Source: Tolypothrix sp. PCC 7910 (GTDB lineage Bacteria; Cyanobacteriota; Cyanobacteriia; Cyanobacteriales; Nostocaceae). Taken from it: a DNA stretch of 38,945 nucleotides. This document shows, one piece after another, positions 1 to 6,997 of this stretch. The stretch covers positions 1 to 38,945 of the forward strand of contig NZ_CP050444.1 of assembly GCF_011769525.1 (NCBI RefSeq). Direction: 5' to 3'. The position numbers and the translations under genes were made by a program. The notes under the pieces were generated by a model that did not search any database, had not been told where the DNA came from, and was given only the letters and a program-made list of their open reading frames with translations. How positions within the stretch are numbered: the first letter of the stretch is position 1; every line of letters starts with the position of its first letter.

Positions 1-301
1 AAATTGCTGATTGCACTGCTCTTTCAATTTTTTCACCGCTTACACCTGCTTGTTTGTAGATGTCACTGAGGACTACATTTAAATCTTCAGTTCCTTTGAT
101 AGCAGCTAACATTTGCTCTCTTACTTGTGGGGCGAATTCGCTAATTTTCGCCCCGTCATTACCCATTTGTCCTATTAACTTCAGGGCTGATTTATCACCT
201 GTTAACGCTCTAACTACTAAGTTAGTAGATGCGTTGAATTTAGTTTTTAACTGGTGTTCCAGGTGGCGTGATTTGGAAGTTACCTGATTCTTGAGCTTCA
301 T
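1..301 (-). CDS. N-terminal part of a coiled-coil/helical protein; continues across the plasmid junction
   Basis: Translating the minus strand from an ATG at 301 gives 100 codons without a stop to the window edge. Joined in circular fashion to the minus strand at 38945 the frame stays open and ends at 38605, giving 213 residues. I do not recognise the family. The visible part is helical and polar with no obvious membrane segment; it starts MKLKNQV and has a basic N-terminus. The start lies 62 bases inside the end of the preceding gene (240-533), a strong overlap suggesting translational coupling; an in-frame GTG twelve bases upstream is an alternative start. It is the fifth gene of a leftward operon that begins at 1754. 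Existence of the frame is seen directly; the circular join is inference. Confidence 0.65.
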   Translation of the reverse strand, partial: MKLKNQVTSKSRHLEHQLKTKFNASTNLVVRALTGDKSALKLIGQMGNDGAKISEFAPQVREQMLAAIKGTEDLNVVLSDIYKQAGVSGEKIERAVQSAI

Positions 302-533
302 TGAATTTTTCACAGCGATACTCTTTTTCTGGGGTAAAGATTTTATGGCAGTGGTAAGACATTGTTCTTACATATTGCTCAATAGCTGATTTGCGTTTGA
401 GATATTGCTGATATTGCTGATGTTCTTTTATTGGCAGATACACCCAGTTATGTAAGGGGAAAATCACAGCAGCCAGCGTACCCAAACTAACAGCAATTCT
501 TGAGAAATAGTCCATTCTGCAATAGCGAATCAT
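240..533 (-). CDS. Small single-pass membrane protein, unknown function
   Basis: A 97-residue protein with one hydrophobic segment near the N-terminus (about residues 10-30, ISRIAVSLGTLAAVIFPL-like) followed by a charged region containing three cysteines (a CHKIF and a YRCEKF context), so it could sit in the inner membrane with a short soluble tail. A second in-frame ATG seven codons in (position 515) is a possible start. No family recognised. It is part of the leftward operon that includes a coiled-coil protein upstream and the junction-spanning gene downstream, with which it overlaps by 62 bases. Role unknown; membership in an operon ending in a membrane ATPase suggests an envelope-associated complex. 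Confidence 0.6.
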   Translation of the reverse strand: MIRYCRMDYFSRIAVSLGTLAAVIFPLHNWVYLPIKEHQQYQQYLKRKSAIEQYVRTMSYHCHKIFTPEKEYRCEKFNEAQESGNFQITPPGTPVKN

Positions 534-561
534 TAAGCATTCAAGCAGCGTTAGTTCATCG

Positions 562-849
562 CTATTGAGCCGCGTTGAGTCGGGTGAGAATTGAGAATTG
601 GGTGCTTTTAATGTTCTGGCGGATACCTCCCATATCCGCTTTGATGTCCCCTGAGAAGTTGTTAACTTTTTGGTTCAATCTAAATGCTCTAGTGTTTACG
701 TGTTGTCTCAAGTCTTGGGCGTTAGCTTCAAATGATTGCTCGATGGCATCAAATTTATGATCCACGTAGCTTTTAATTGCAGATGTTACATTGCTGAGGA
801 ATTGGCTGTAGTCGCTAAATGTATCGTCAACTTCTTCTGCGATGCTCAA
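562..849 (-). CDS. Small coiled-coil protein, unknown function
   Basis: 95 residues, acidic N-terminus, then a long predicted helix with heptad-like spacing (SYVDHKFDAIEQSFEANA region) through the C-terminus. No membrane segment. The only upstream start in this frame is a TTG at 849, with weak ribosome-binding sequence, so expression may depend on coupling to the gene ending at 864, fourteen bases upstream. Family not recognised. It lies third in the leftward operon. A structural or oligomerising role is plausible from the coiled coil alone; nothing more can be said. Confidence 0.55.
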   Translation of the reverse strand: MSIAEEVDDTFSDYSQFLSNVTSAIKSYVDHKFDAIEQSFEANAQDLRQHVNTRAFRLNQKVNNFSGDIKADMGGIRQNIKSTQFSILTRLNAAQ

Positions 850-863
850 TGTTTCTTGTTCGG

Positions 864-1223
864 TTAATTCAAAGCCCAGGGCTGATGATTGGGATGTGAT
901 AATTGATGCTTATCTTCACTAGTTACAGTGATACCGTTAATCTCTGGTTCTGCAATTGCAAGTTGATGAGATTCAAGCTCAGGTTGTGCAGCTAGAGTTT
1001 GTATTGGCAATGTTTCTTCAATGGATTCATCAGCAACAGATAATTGGCTGGTTGCTTTGGTTTTGAGATATTCAACGGCTTGGCTTAATTGCTGTTTGGT
1101 GGGATTGTTTAGGTCATTGCACTCTACAGCGATAGCTGCACTTGTGTAATCTTCTTTGGTGAATCCTTGATAACCCTGTTTGTATAAGCGAGCGCGGACG
1201 TTATTAGTAAACTTGTCAGACAT
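864..1223 (-). CDS. Hypothetical protein with acidic low-complexity tail
   Basis: 119 residues. The first 65 residues look like a compact helical unit (MSDKFTNNVRARLYKQGY, then a KQQLSQAVEYLK helix); the remainder is E/Q/P-rich and probably disordered. Its ATG is preceded by AAGGA with a nine-base spacer, a good ribosome-binding site that supports the start. Twelve bases separate it from the gene upstream (1236-1754). Family not recognised. Second gene of the leftward operon. Confidence 0.6.
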   Translation of the reverse strand: MSDKFTNNVRARLYKQGYQGFTKEDYTSAAIAVECNDLNNPTKQQLSQAVEYLKTKATSQLSVADESIEETLPIQTLAAQPELESHQLAIAEPEINGITVTSEDKHQLSHPNHQPWALN

Positions 1224-1235
1224 GGTGATTAGTCC

Positions 1236-1754
1236 TTATTTGGTTAGTGCTAAAACTTCGATGGTTGCGGATTTCATTAGTTGCGTTGGTTGCGGTCGCT
1301 TGTTAATTGCCCATTTAGCTGCAACAAAGGCGACAAGCGCTAAATCTTTGCTGTGGTAGACATTTTCTGCCCTGAAAGAAAGTTCTGCGCGTTCAAACCA
1401 GTAGTAAGGAGTGCTACGGGGTACGTCCTCAAGATTGATTTTTAGATGCTCTGCAAGAAGCTTTAAAAACTCTTCCCCGTGATAAAAAGTATCTACTTCA
1501 TAGAAATGTTTAAATGCTTGCCAGCGTTCACTAAACCCTTCACCCCGACCTGTAAAGCTACCGTAACGCCGTTTAAATCCTGCGAATGTCTCAACTATCT
1601 TTTGAGCATCGCTACTCATCACATTGAAATTAAAATGCTGTTTTAAAGTAGCTACCACTCGATACCAGGTGATATCAGCAATTTCTTTTCCTAACTCCCG
1701 TGAGTAGACTTGTTTTAGCTGATGATACTTAGCTATATATTGCTTTGTTGCCAC
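1236..1754 (-). CDS. First gene of the leftward unknown operon
   Basis: 172 residues starting at GTG, with GGAG five bases upstream (…GGAGATAAT-GTG), which decides the start. Composition is helical with many aromatic residues (HFYEVDTFYHGEEF, YYWFERAELSF); no membrane segment or known motif. A glycine-rich stretch near residue 66 (GSFTGRGEG) is not a P-loop. It is the promoter-proximal gene of a leftward series continuing through 864, 562, 240, the junction gene, 37971 and 36515. No family recognised. Confidence 0.6.
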   Translation of the reverse strand: MATKQYIAKYHQLKQVYSRELGKEIADITWYRVVATLKQHFNFNVMSSDAQKIVETFAGFKRRYGSFTGRGEGFSERWQAFKHFYEVDTFYHGEEFLKLLAEHLKINLEDVPRSTPYYWFERAELSFRAENVYHSKDLALVAFVAAKWAINKRPQPTQLMKSATIEVLALTK

Positions 1755-2080
1755 ATTATCTCCAAATAATTATTTACGTGTGTATAAAATTGATGCGTAT
1801 TCCGGATGAATCCAAGGAATTTGATATAGGTAATTAGCTGAAAAGGGGTATTTGGTATAACCCGCAAGCTGAAACCTATCAATAACTCTGAAAAATCACT
1901 CAAAAAATTTCACTCATGTGTTTTTTCGTCGGCTATAACCACGCAATAACAAGGCTTGCCAGAGTTTCTGATATATTGACAAAATTCCTTTTACCCCTGT
2001 AAAAGCACCCTTTTTGGACTGGTTGACGCGCTTGTGCTTTTGCCTGTAGAGGCTTTCATGGTAGTAAATGTTACTAAGTC
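1755..2080. other. 326-base gap with a hairpin
   Basis: No convincing gene. It should contain the promoter of the leftward operon starting at 1754 and the 3' end of the transcript from 2081-2694. A perfect seven-base stem with a four-base loop lies at 1988-2005 (CTTTTAC/GTAAAAG) and, read leftward, is followed by a short T-containing stretch, so it may terminate the 2694-2081 transcript; the T run is poor. Confidence 0.4.
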
Positions 2081-2350
2081 TTAAAACAAACTTTGCTGTA
2101 TTGCTGTGGTTGTGATCGTTGCAAGATGCTGGTTGTAAAGACTCGGAATCTCGTAAACTTTGCGTAATACTTTGTCCCGATTGAGCTTTAAGTCAGCAGT
2201 TTTAGACTGACGCGGTAAAGGACGGAAATGATATTGTGTGTATTTGATACTGCCACTACTTGTTAAATATCTGTAGAGCATTCCATCAATCAAGTAAGTC
2301 TTGCTCATTGTTAACAGCGTGACGCATCTTACAAGCTCAAAATCAATCAT
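2081..2350 (-). CDS. Small hypothetical protein
   Basis: About 89 residues starting MIDFELV. An upstream in-frame ATG exists at 2371, but its codons contain a strong GGAGG ribosome-binding site placed eight bases before the ATG at 2350, so the shorter form is preferred. Sequence is basic in the middle (PLPRQSKTADLKLNRDKVLRK) with no recognised domain. It follows the gene 2383-2694 by 32 bases and is probably cotranscribed with it. Both are divergent from the ribbon-helix-helix/rep cluster. Confidence 0.55.
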   Translation of the reverse strand: MIDFELVRCVTLLTMSKTYLIDGMLYRYLTSSGSIKYTQYHFRPLPRQSKTADLKLNRDKVLRKVYEIPSLYNQHLATITTTAIQQSLF

Positions 2351-2382
2351 TTTTGTAGCCTCCGTTTGCACACAAAAGAGCC

Positions 2383-2694
2383 TTACTTGTACCCTGGAAG
2401 ATATCGATTGATGTATTGGATAAATGAGCTAATCTTTTCACGCCAAGTCTTGACACGGCTCATGTGCATTACTGGCTTTTGTTCTAGATACCTTTGCAAC
2501 TGGTTATCGGTCAAAAAAGCTGGCTTTTCATTACAGTAACTATGTGATTGTAATAGTTCATCTACAGCCTGAATTGCGTCACCTAAAGTTACATCTGGGC
2601 AGTAATTCAGGACTTGAAATTCTTCAGAATCTCTAATTTCTCTCAGCCATCGTTCGGTAGCTTGTAAACGCCTAATCTGATTAGATGTCAGCAT
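2383..2694 (-). CDS. Small hypothetical protein, divergent from the rep cluster
   Basis: 103 residues beginning MLTSNQIRRLQATERWLREI, strongly helical, ending with an aromatic/basic tail (FIQYINRYLPGYK). AGGTG five bases before the ATG supports the start. No family recognised. It heads a two-gene leftward unit with 2081-2350 whose control region (2695-3072) is shared with a divergent ribbon-helix-helix gene, so it may be repressed by that protein; this is inference from position. Confidence 0.55.
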   Translation of the reverse strand: MLTSNQIRRLQATERWLREIRDSEEFQVLNYCPDVTLGDAIQAVDELLQSHSYCNEKPAFLTDNQLQRYLEQKPVMHMSRVKTWREKISSFIQYINRYLPGYK

Positions 2695-3072
2695 TATTTC
2701 ACCTCTATTTGATAGTGAGCTAATTGCTTATAAACTGCGTAAATTGAGCTGCATGAATCCTAAGTACGTGATGCGACCACGCACAATTACCGCGACCGCA
2801 GATATAGAGCGGACGCAATGCATATATTGCTGTGAATAGTTAAATTGAATGCTGTCAAAACAGCGCTCGCAAGAAAAAGCAACCCTCAAAAGGAAACCGC
2901 CAGGAGCGTTTTGCACTTAGTCTTACTGCGTCTGCCTTAAGTTATTGACGTATTGATAATCTTGACAATACTATAGTAGCAGCAGGTACTGACAAGTGCA
3001 ACTCCCTTTCAAAATTTTCTTATTAAGGCGACAATTGCTGACAAGCGATAGTACTTATATGTACCTGTAGAA
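2695..3072. promoter_or_regulatory. Divergent control region upstream of the RHH/rep cluster
   Basis: 378 bases without a supported gene. A fair rightward promoter can be read at 2945-2974 (TTGACG, 18 bases, TACTAT). CTGACAAG occurs twice as a direct repeat (2988-2995 and 3038-3045) with a related TTGACAAT at 2962-2969, and GTAC is mirrored just before the RHH start. Repeated short sites beside a small RHH gene are the usual arrangement for autoregulation, but binding here is inference. A leftward 62-codon frame at 2728-2916 has no support. Confidence 0.4.
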
Positions 3073-3231
3073 ATGCCTAGTAAAAAGCCGCGAGTCATGG
3101 TTTACCTTGACCCAGATCAGCACGAGTTTCTTAAGGAATGGGCTGAGAATGAGCATCGAACCGTTAACAACCTTATAACAATGCTGCTTGAGCAAGCGAT
3201 AGAAAAGAAAAAGGGGGAAAAGGATAAATGA
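3073..3231 (+). CDS. Ribbon-helix-helix DNA-binding protein (CopG/Arc-like)
   Basis: A 52-residue protein starting MPSKKPRVMVYLDPDQHEF. The pattern is a basic beta-strand (RVMVYLD), a first helix (DQHEFLKEWAENEH) and a second helix (TVNNLITMLLEQAIEKKK), which is the ribbon-helix-helix fold of small plasmid repressors. It lies at the head of a rightward cluster that leads to the replication gene, with two small genes between. By position it may control its own promoter and copy number or partition, as CopG-type proteins do; that role is inferred. It is shorter than most gene callers' thresholds, but the fold pattern is clear. Confidence 0.75.
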   Translation: MPSKKPRVMVYLDPDQHEFLKEWAENEHRTVNNLITMLLEQAIEKKKGEKDK

Positions 3232-3257
3232 CTAACGCGAGCGCGGAGAACAAAATT

Positions 3258-3263
3258 AGGAGG
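3258..3263 (+). promoter_or_regulatory. Strong ribosome-binding site deciding a TTG start
   Basis: AGGAGG four bases before TTG at 3268 makes that TTG the likely start of the gene 3268-3480, since no ATG is available nearby. Confidence 0.6.
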
Positions 3264-3267
3264 TAAT

Positions 3268-3480
3268 TTGACCACAGAAGAACAACCAAGCGACGGGATA
3301 AAGCGATCTAAAGGTAAATTTGACCCTTTCAAAGAAACTAGGCAATGGTCAGCCGCAGTATCTGAGGAACGTTGTAAAAGAATAGCTAGGAATATAGGTA
3401 AGCGATTAGTCGAAATCATCGACACAGAAGACGAACCTCTACCAATTATTTGTATTTTTGAGGACTATCCAGATGACTGA
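3268..3480 (+). CDS. Small hypothetical protein upstream of rep
   Basis: 70 residues from a TTG start with a near-perfect ribosome-binding site. The protein is polar and charged (KRSKGKFDPFKETRQW, then ERCKRIARNIGKRLVEII), ending with an acidic tail EDYPDD. No recognised family. Its stop codon overlaps the start region of the next gene (ATG at 3473), so the two are probably translationally coupled. It belongs to the rightward RHH-to-rep cluster. Confidence 0.6.
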   Translation: MTTEEQPSDGIKRSKGKFDPFKETRQWSAAVSEERCKRIARNIGKRLVEIIDTEDEPLPIICIFEDYPDD

Positions 3481-3712
3481 GACAGCAACCCAAATACCAT
3501 TAACCGCAATACTTCCCATGCTGGCAGCTATCAGCGAACGGGATTATCCACGTTTTAAAGAGCTTGAGATTAATTTTGCTTCTATTTACGGTGTAGAGGT
3601 GTGGGAGGATGTTTTTAATTTTCGTCTCAAGCCAGCACTAGACAAAGACTCTGACCGTTGGCTGTTAATTCAAAAATGTAGCAAGGGGTTCACAGTAAAG
3701 GATGTAGCTTGA
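3473..3712 (+). CDS. Small hypothetical protein upstream of rep
   Basis: 79 residues from ATG at 3473 (MTETATQIPLTAI), which overlaps the previous gene's end by eight bases and has GAGG about nine bases upstream. A TTG five codons earlier is possible but less likely. The sequence is helical with several aromatic residues (VWEDVFNFRLKPAL); no domain recognised. It is the last small gene before the structured leader of the replication gene. Confidence 0.6.
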   Translation: MTETATQIPLTAILPMLAAISERDYPRFKELEINFASIYGVEVWEDVFNFRLKPALDKDSDRWLLIQKCSKGFTVKDVA

Positions 3713-3762
3713 CGATGGAAATTTCCATACACCCATTAGGGAAACTCTTTCAAAAATGACGA

Positions 3763-3792
3763 AACCCGCTCGACCGGGAAGTTAAGCGGGTT
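3763..3792 (+). promoter_or_regulatory. Perfect 8-base inverted repeat before the rep leader
   Basis: AACCCGCT at 3763-3770 and AGCGGGTT at 3785-3792 with a 14-base loop. No T run follows, so it is not a classical terminator. It precedes the larger structure at 3814-3919 and could be part of the same leader RNA. Confidence 0.45.
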
Positions 3793-3813
3793 CCATCATT
3801 TCGATATTTATCA

Positions 3814-3919
3814 CGGGTAACTCCGAAACGAATTGTCTGTAGGAAGGACATTTTCGGAACCGCGATCGCATATCTATCATAACCAGTCCTGCGGTCGTGT
3901 TGCAATAAGGAGTTACCCG
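3814..3919 (+). promoter_or_regulatory. Nested inverted repeats in the rep leader, possible structured RNA
   Basis: CGGGTAACTCC (3814-3824) pairs perfectly with GGAGTTACCCG (3909-3919). Inside it ATTG (3832-3835) pairs with CAAT (3903-3906) and AGGAC (3845-3849) with GTCCT (3886-3890), all correctly nested. A HIP1 octamer sits in the loop. The structure ends 27 bases before the preferred GTG start of rep. Nested pairing suggests an RNA element controlling rep expression or a copy-number antisense target; no covariation could be examined. Confidence 0.4.
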
Positions 3920-3946
3920 GATTTTGAAAAATCTGGAGTAAGAAAA

Positions 3947-6685
3947 GTGAATACTACACCAACAACTGCAACGCTGACTGCTAATAGACTTACAGACAGA
4001 CACTATAAAGAGTGTGTAACAAAACGCGGCTTATGTCCTGAATGGATAGCCGCTAACTGTCGCTCAATGGACATTAAAGAAGCCACCCAGCGCTTAGGCT
4101 ATCAAGCCCAATCACCTGGCATCTGGCTAGAAGGCAGCAACGGTTTTGGCCAGTACCGCCCCAACAAAGCCTGGAAAAACACCGACGAGAAAAAAGCCCC
4201 CAAGTATCGCACAGCCACAAAAGAAGAATATGACGCGATGCTACCCCGTCATCCCCACAATCCGCGCTACTGGGTGGATTTAGAAGCCCTTAAAGCCCTT
4301 TGCTATCACATCAACGGTCATCCTTGCTTACTTATCACTGAAGGGCTGTTTAAGGCAATCTGCGGCTGTTTTCACAACTTGCCCACAGTTGCCCTCCCTG
4401 GTGTCGAACAGGGCTTAACACCAGCCAAAAACGACCCCCAAGGCAAACGTTACCTAGTCGAGACCCTAGAATTCCTAGCCCGTGCTAATTTTGGCTGGAT
4501 TATTGCCTTTGACGCGGACGATAGGGCTGTTACTAACAAAAATGTGATTGCCGCCCAAAGAAAACTAGCTCACCAATTAGCTAAGTTTAAAGTACCTGTG
4601 TACATCGCCACGGGCAACTGGAGTACAGCTGAGGGGAAAGGAATGGACGATTATATTCAAGCCAACGGCGACGACGCTTTTCGAGAGAAAGTGCTAGCTA
4701 AGGCTGTGAACTTAGAAGTTTGGGAACGTCAGTTCCGCGAAAGCGACTCGGACAACAAAATGTTGTCAGAATCAGCTTTTGCAGCATTTATCGCGGAAAA
4801 TTACCGCAATCGCCTGGCTTGGCACGTAGCCAATAAAGCCTGGTACTGGTATGAAGCCGAACAAAAGCTGGGTGTTTGGGGTGAAATTCCCCATGAGGAA
4901 GCCCAAGATATTATCGTCACAGAATTGCGATCTCGCAGACCAGATTTTAGTTATCGCTTTGTCGCCAATACCCTGAATCTCCTTAAGGGGGATTTAAGAA
5001 TTAATCACTGGGAGGTTTGTCCCGGCTTCATCTGCCTACAAGATTGTGTGCTGGATGTGAATACCCTGAAAACCTACCCCCACGCCCCTGGTTATCGAAT
5101 GCTGACACAGTTGCCTTTTAAGTGGGCTGACCGCAGTGTCGGTTGTGACCCTATCAAGCAATGGCTACTGGAAGTTTGTGACGGTCAACTGCTGTGGGTA
5201 GAAGTAATTCGCGCTGCCATTAACGCGACGATTACCGAACGCGGTGGCAAGATGCAAAGGTATTTAGAGCTGATTGGCGCTGGCGGTACTGGGAAAGGCA
5301 CAATCCTGAGACTGGTACAGGAATTAGTCGGTAAAGAAAACTACGCTATCACTACCCTCAAGCAACTAGAACAGAATCGCTTTGAGACGGCTTCCTTCTA
5401 CGGCAAGAAATTAATTTGTATTACTGATTCAGAACGCTACACAGGTGATGTCAGTGTCTTTAAAGCTATCACCGGCTATGACGACCTGCGACATGAGAAA
5501 AAAGGAGTACAGCAAACTGGCAGTTTTAAATTTCATGGTGTGGTGATGGTAGCTGCCAATGAAGCGATGCAAAGCACGGATTACACTAACGCTACAGCTC
5601 GCCGTCGCCTGTCGATGCCGTTTAATCATGTAATCCCCCCACATCAGCGCCGGGACTTGATAGCGGAGTTTACGCCTTATCTGCCTGGTTTGCTGTCCTG
5701 GGTGCTAGAAATGCCCTTTGCCCAAGTTCAGGATTTCTTTGTGGATACAAATAGCAAAGTGCCGTCACTGGCTGCTTTTAGCAAAGAAATCCTGATGGAG
5801 ACTAATCCTTTGGCGAATTGGGCTGATGAATGTTTGTACTATGACCCGAAGGCGATTACGGGTATTGGTGATATTAGCCAAAACCCCGAAGAGTTTCTTT
5901 ATCCCAATTACGCGCAATGGGCGAGTAATAACGGGCAAGGAACGATGAATAAGCAACGGTTTTCTAGTACGTTGTTGAATTTGCTGAAAGCGCAATTGGG
6001 GATTGATGCTACTAAGCGCAAAACCAATAAGGGACGGTTTATTACTTGTGTTGGTATCCGCAAGCCAGGACAGAATTTCCCGTTGTTGATTTCTACTAGT
6101 GACGACCTTATTCAAAAAAGTGACGACCTAGTGAAGACAGAATTGACAACCCAAGTGACGACTGAAAGTATTGGTAGTGACGGATTTTTTACAAGTGACG
6201 ACCTTTTGGCTCATGGAATCACAGAGGAGAGCAACGAATGCAGCTCGATGTTATCTCCTGTGGAGCAGAATGAGGGGGATAGGTCGTCACTGGAGGCAAA
6301 TCCAACAACAGAAAGTGTTTTGGGTCGTCAAGAGGTCGTCACCGTGACGACCGATGAAGCGCAAAAGGTCGTCACTAGTCCATCTGTCACCCAGCAGATG
6401 ATTAATAACTGGGATGATAGGTCGTCACTGGGTCAGCTGGTGCTGTCGCTAAGAGTTGAGGAATTACGTCAAGCGGTTGCTGGGTTTAATCATGACCAAC
6501 TGCAACATATTAAGGATGCAGCTAATAGTGTGTGGCGACTGAGTGTAGATTCGTTAGCTGAGTATAATGGCGAACAAATTTACATTTGGGAGTGTGGGCA
6601 ATCGAACGATGTTCGGATTGGGACTAAGACTCAGCCGGGGGTGAAAGTCCGCCGTGCTAATCTGCGTCCTTGGTTGGGAATTTGA
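3947..6685 (+). CDS. Plasmid replication protein: TOPRIM-like primase plus SF3 helicase
   Basis: 912 residues from a GTG at 3947, chosen because GGAG stands eight bases upstream; the frame is open back to 3833, but that stretch forms the inverted repeats of the leader. The N-terminal part (about 90-260) is a DUF3854/TOPRIM-like region with an ITEGLFKA motif (Glu132) and a DADD motif (Asp189-191), as in primases that bind metal. A superfamily 3/D5-type helicase follows, with Walker A GAGGTGKGT at 444-452. This matches phage/plasmid primase-helicases of the P4 type that initiate replication at a nearby origin. Residues about 718-828 form a low-complexity linker whose DNA contains iteron-like decamers on both strands. 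The C-terminal 90 residues look like a separate small domain. It is the only replication gene seen. Confidence 0.85.
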   Translation: MNTTPTTATLTANRLTDRHYKECVTKRGLCPEWIAANCRSMDIKEATQRLGYQAQSPGIWLEGSNGFGQYRPNKAWKNTDEKKAPKYRTATKEEYDAMLPRHPHNPRYWVDLEALKALCYHINGHPCLLITEGLFKAICGCFHNLPTVALPGVEQGLTPAKNDPQGKRYLVETLEFLARANFGWIIAFDADDRAVTNKNVIAAQRKLAHQLAKFKVPVYIATGNWSTAEGKGMDDYIQANGDDAFREKVLAKAVNLEVWERQFRESDSDNKMLSESAFAAFIAENYRNRLAWHVANKAWYWYEAEQKLGVWGEIPHEEAQDIIVTELRSRRPDFSYRFVANTLNLLKGDLRINHWEVCPGFICLQDCVLDVNTLKTYPHAPGYRMLTQLPFKWADRSVGCDPIKQWLLEVCDGQLLWVEVIRAAINATITERGGKMQRYLELIGAGGTGKGTILRLVQELVGKENYAITTLKQLEQNRFETASFYGKKLICITDSERYTGDVSVFKAITGYDDLRHEKKGVQQTGSFKFHGVVMVAANEAMQSTDYTNATARRRLSMPFNHVIPPHQRRDLIAEFTPYLPGLLSWVLEMPFAQVQDFFVDTNSKVPSLAAFSKEILMETNPLANWADECLYYDPKAITGIGDISQNPEEFLYPNYAQWASNNGQGTMNKQRFSSTLLNLLKAQLGIDATKRKTNKGRFITCVGIRKPGQNFPLLISTSDDLIQKSDDLVKTELTTQVTTESIGSDGFFTSDDLLAHGITEESNECSSMLSPVEQNEGDRSSLEANPTTESVLGRQEVVTVTTDEAQKVVTSPSVTQQMINNWDDRSSLGQLVLSLRVEELRQAVAGFNHDQLQHIKDAANSVWRLSVDSLAEYNGEQIYIWECGQSNDVRIGTKTQPGVKVRRANLRPWLGI
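6098..6429. repeat. Iteron-like decamers AGTGACGACC inside the 3' part of rep, candidate origin
   Basis: Perfect AGTGACGACC occurs at 6098, 6119 and 6194, and its reverse complement GGTCGTCACT at 6282, 6367 and 6420. Near matches lie at 6154 (9/10), 6323 (8/10), 6334 (9/10) and 6343 (9/10); the last two form a nine-base palindrome with one central base (6334-6352). The first two are 21 bases apart, two helical turns. Plus-strand copies fill the left half and minus-strand copies mostly the right half. The right-half copies are read in different codon phases (RSSL, EVVT, KVVT), so the repetition is conserved as DNA rather than as protein. Rep-binding iterons are the natural reading. Confidence 0.6.
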
Positions 6686-6997
6686 TGAACAATCGGGATT
6701 AAGCAACACTCTTAATGCCATTTCTTACTTTGGATATGAAAGCTGGACTCTTAAAGCTTTTGGAGAGCCAATACTGTGCATCGCTGTTGCCCGGTCGTAC
6801 CTAAAGGCGATCGCGTGGGGGCATGAATGAAGTGAAAAGAGTTTGAGCTACCAATTACACGTTCTGGCTCATACGTAAACTGCTTCCCTTAACCCGGTTT
6901 TCTGCGGGAATGCTACTCATACTTCAGTATCAGTATATTTATATAAAGTAGTGTTCACATTTTTTGCTTAGGCTGGCACTCAATCCCGTAGAACAAT
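6686..6997. other. 312-base gap after rep
   Basis: No gene seen. A six-base stem with seven-base loop (ATTAAG/CTTAAT, 6698-6716) just after the rep stop could be a weak terminator but lacks a T run. One HIP1 octamer lies near 6811. An AT-rich stretch near 6926-6950 (TATATTTATATAAAG) may hold the -10 region of the gene starting at 6998. Confidence 0.35.

Noticed and set aside
60-287. Rightward 75-codon frame
   Set aside because: It is the opposite strand of the leftward frame 1-301, which continues across the junction.
2728-2916. Leftward 62-codon frame
   Set aside because: No ribosome-binding site, unlike-protein composition, lies in a likely control region.
3833-3946. N-terminal extension of the replication protein
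   Set aside because: The region forms nested inverted repeats, and a GTG with good ribosome-binding site follows at 3947.
6698-6716. Terminator after rep
   Set aside because: Six-base AT-rich stem without a following T run; too weak to call.
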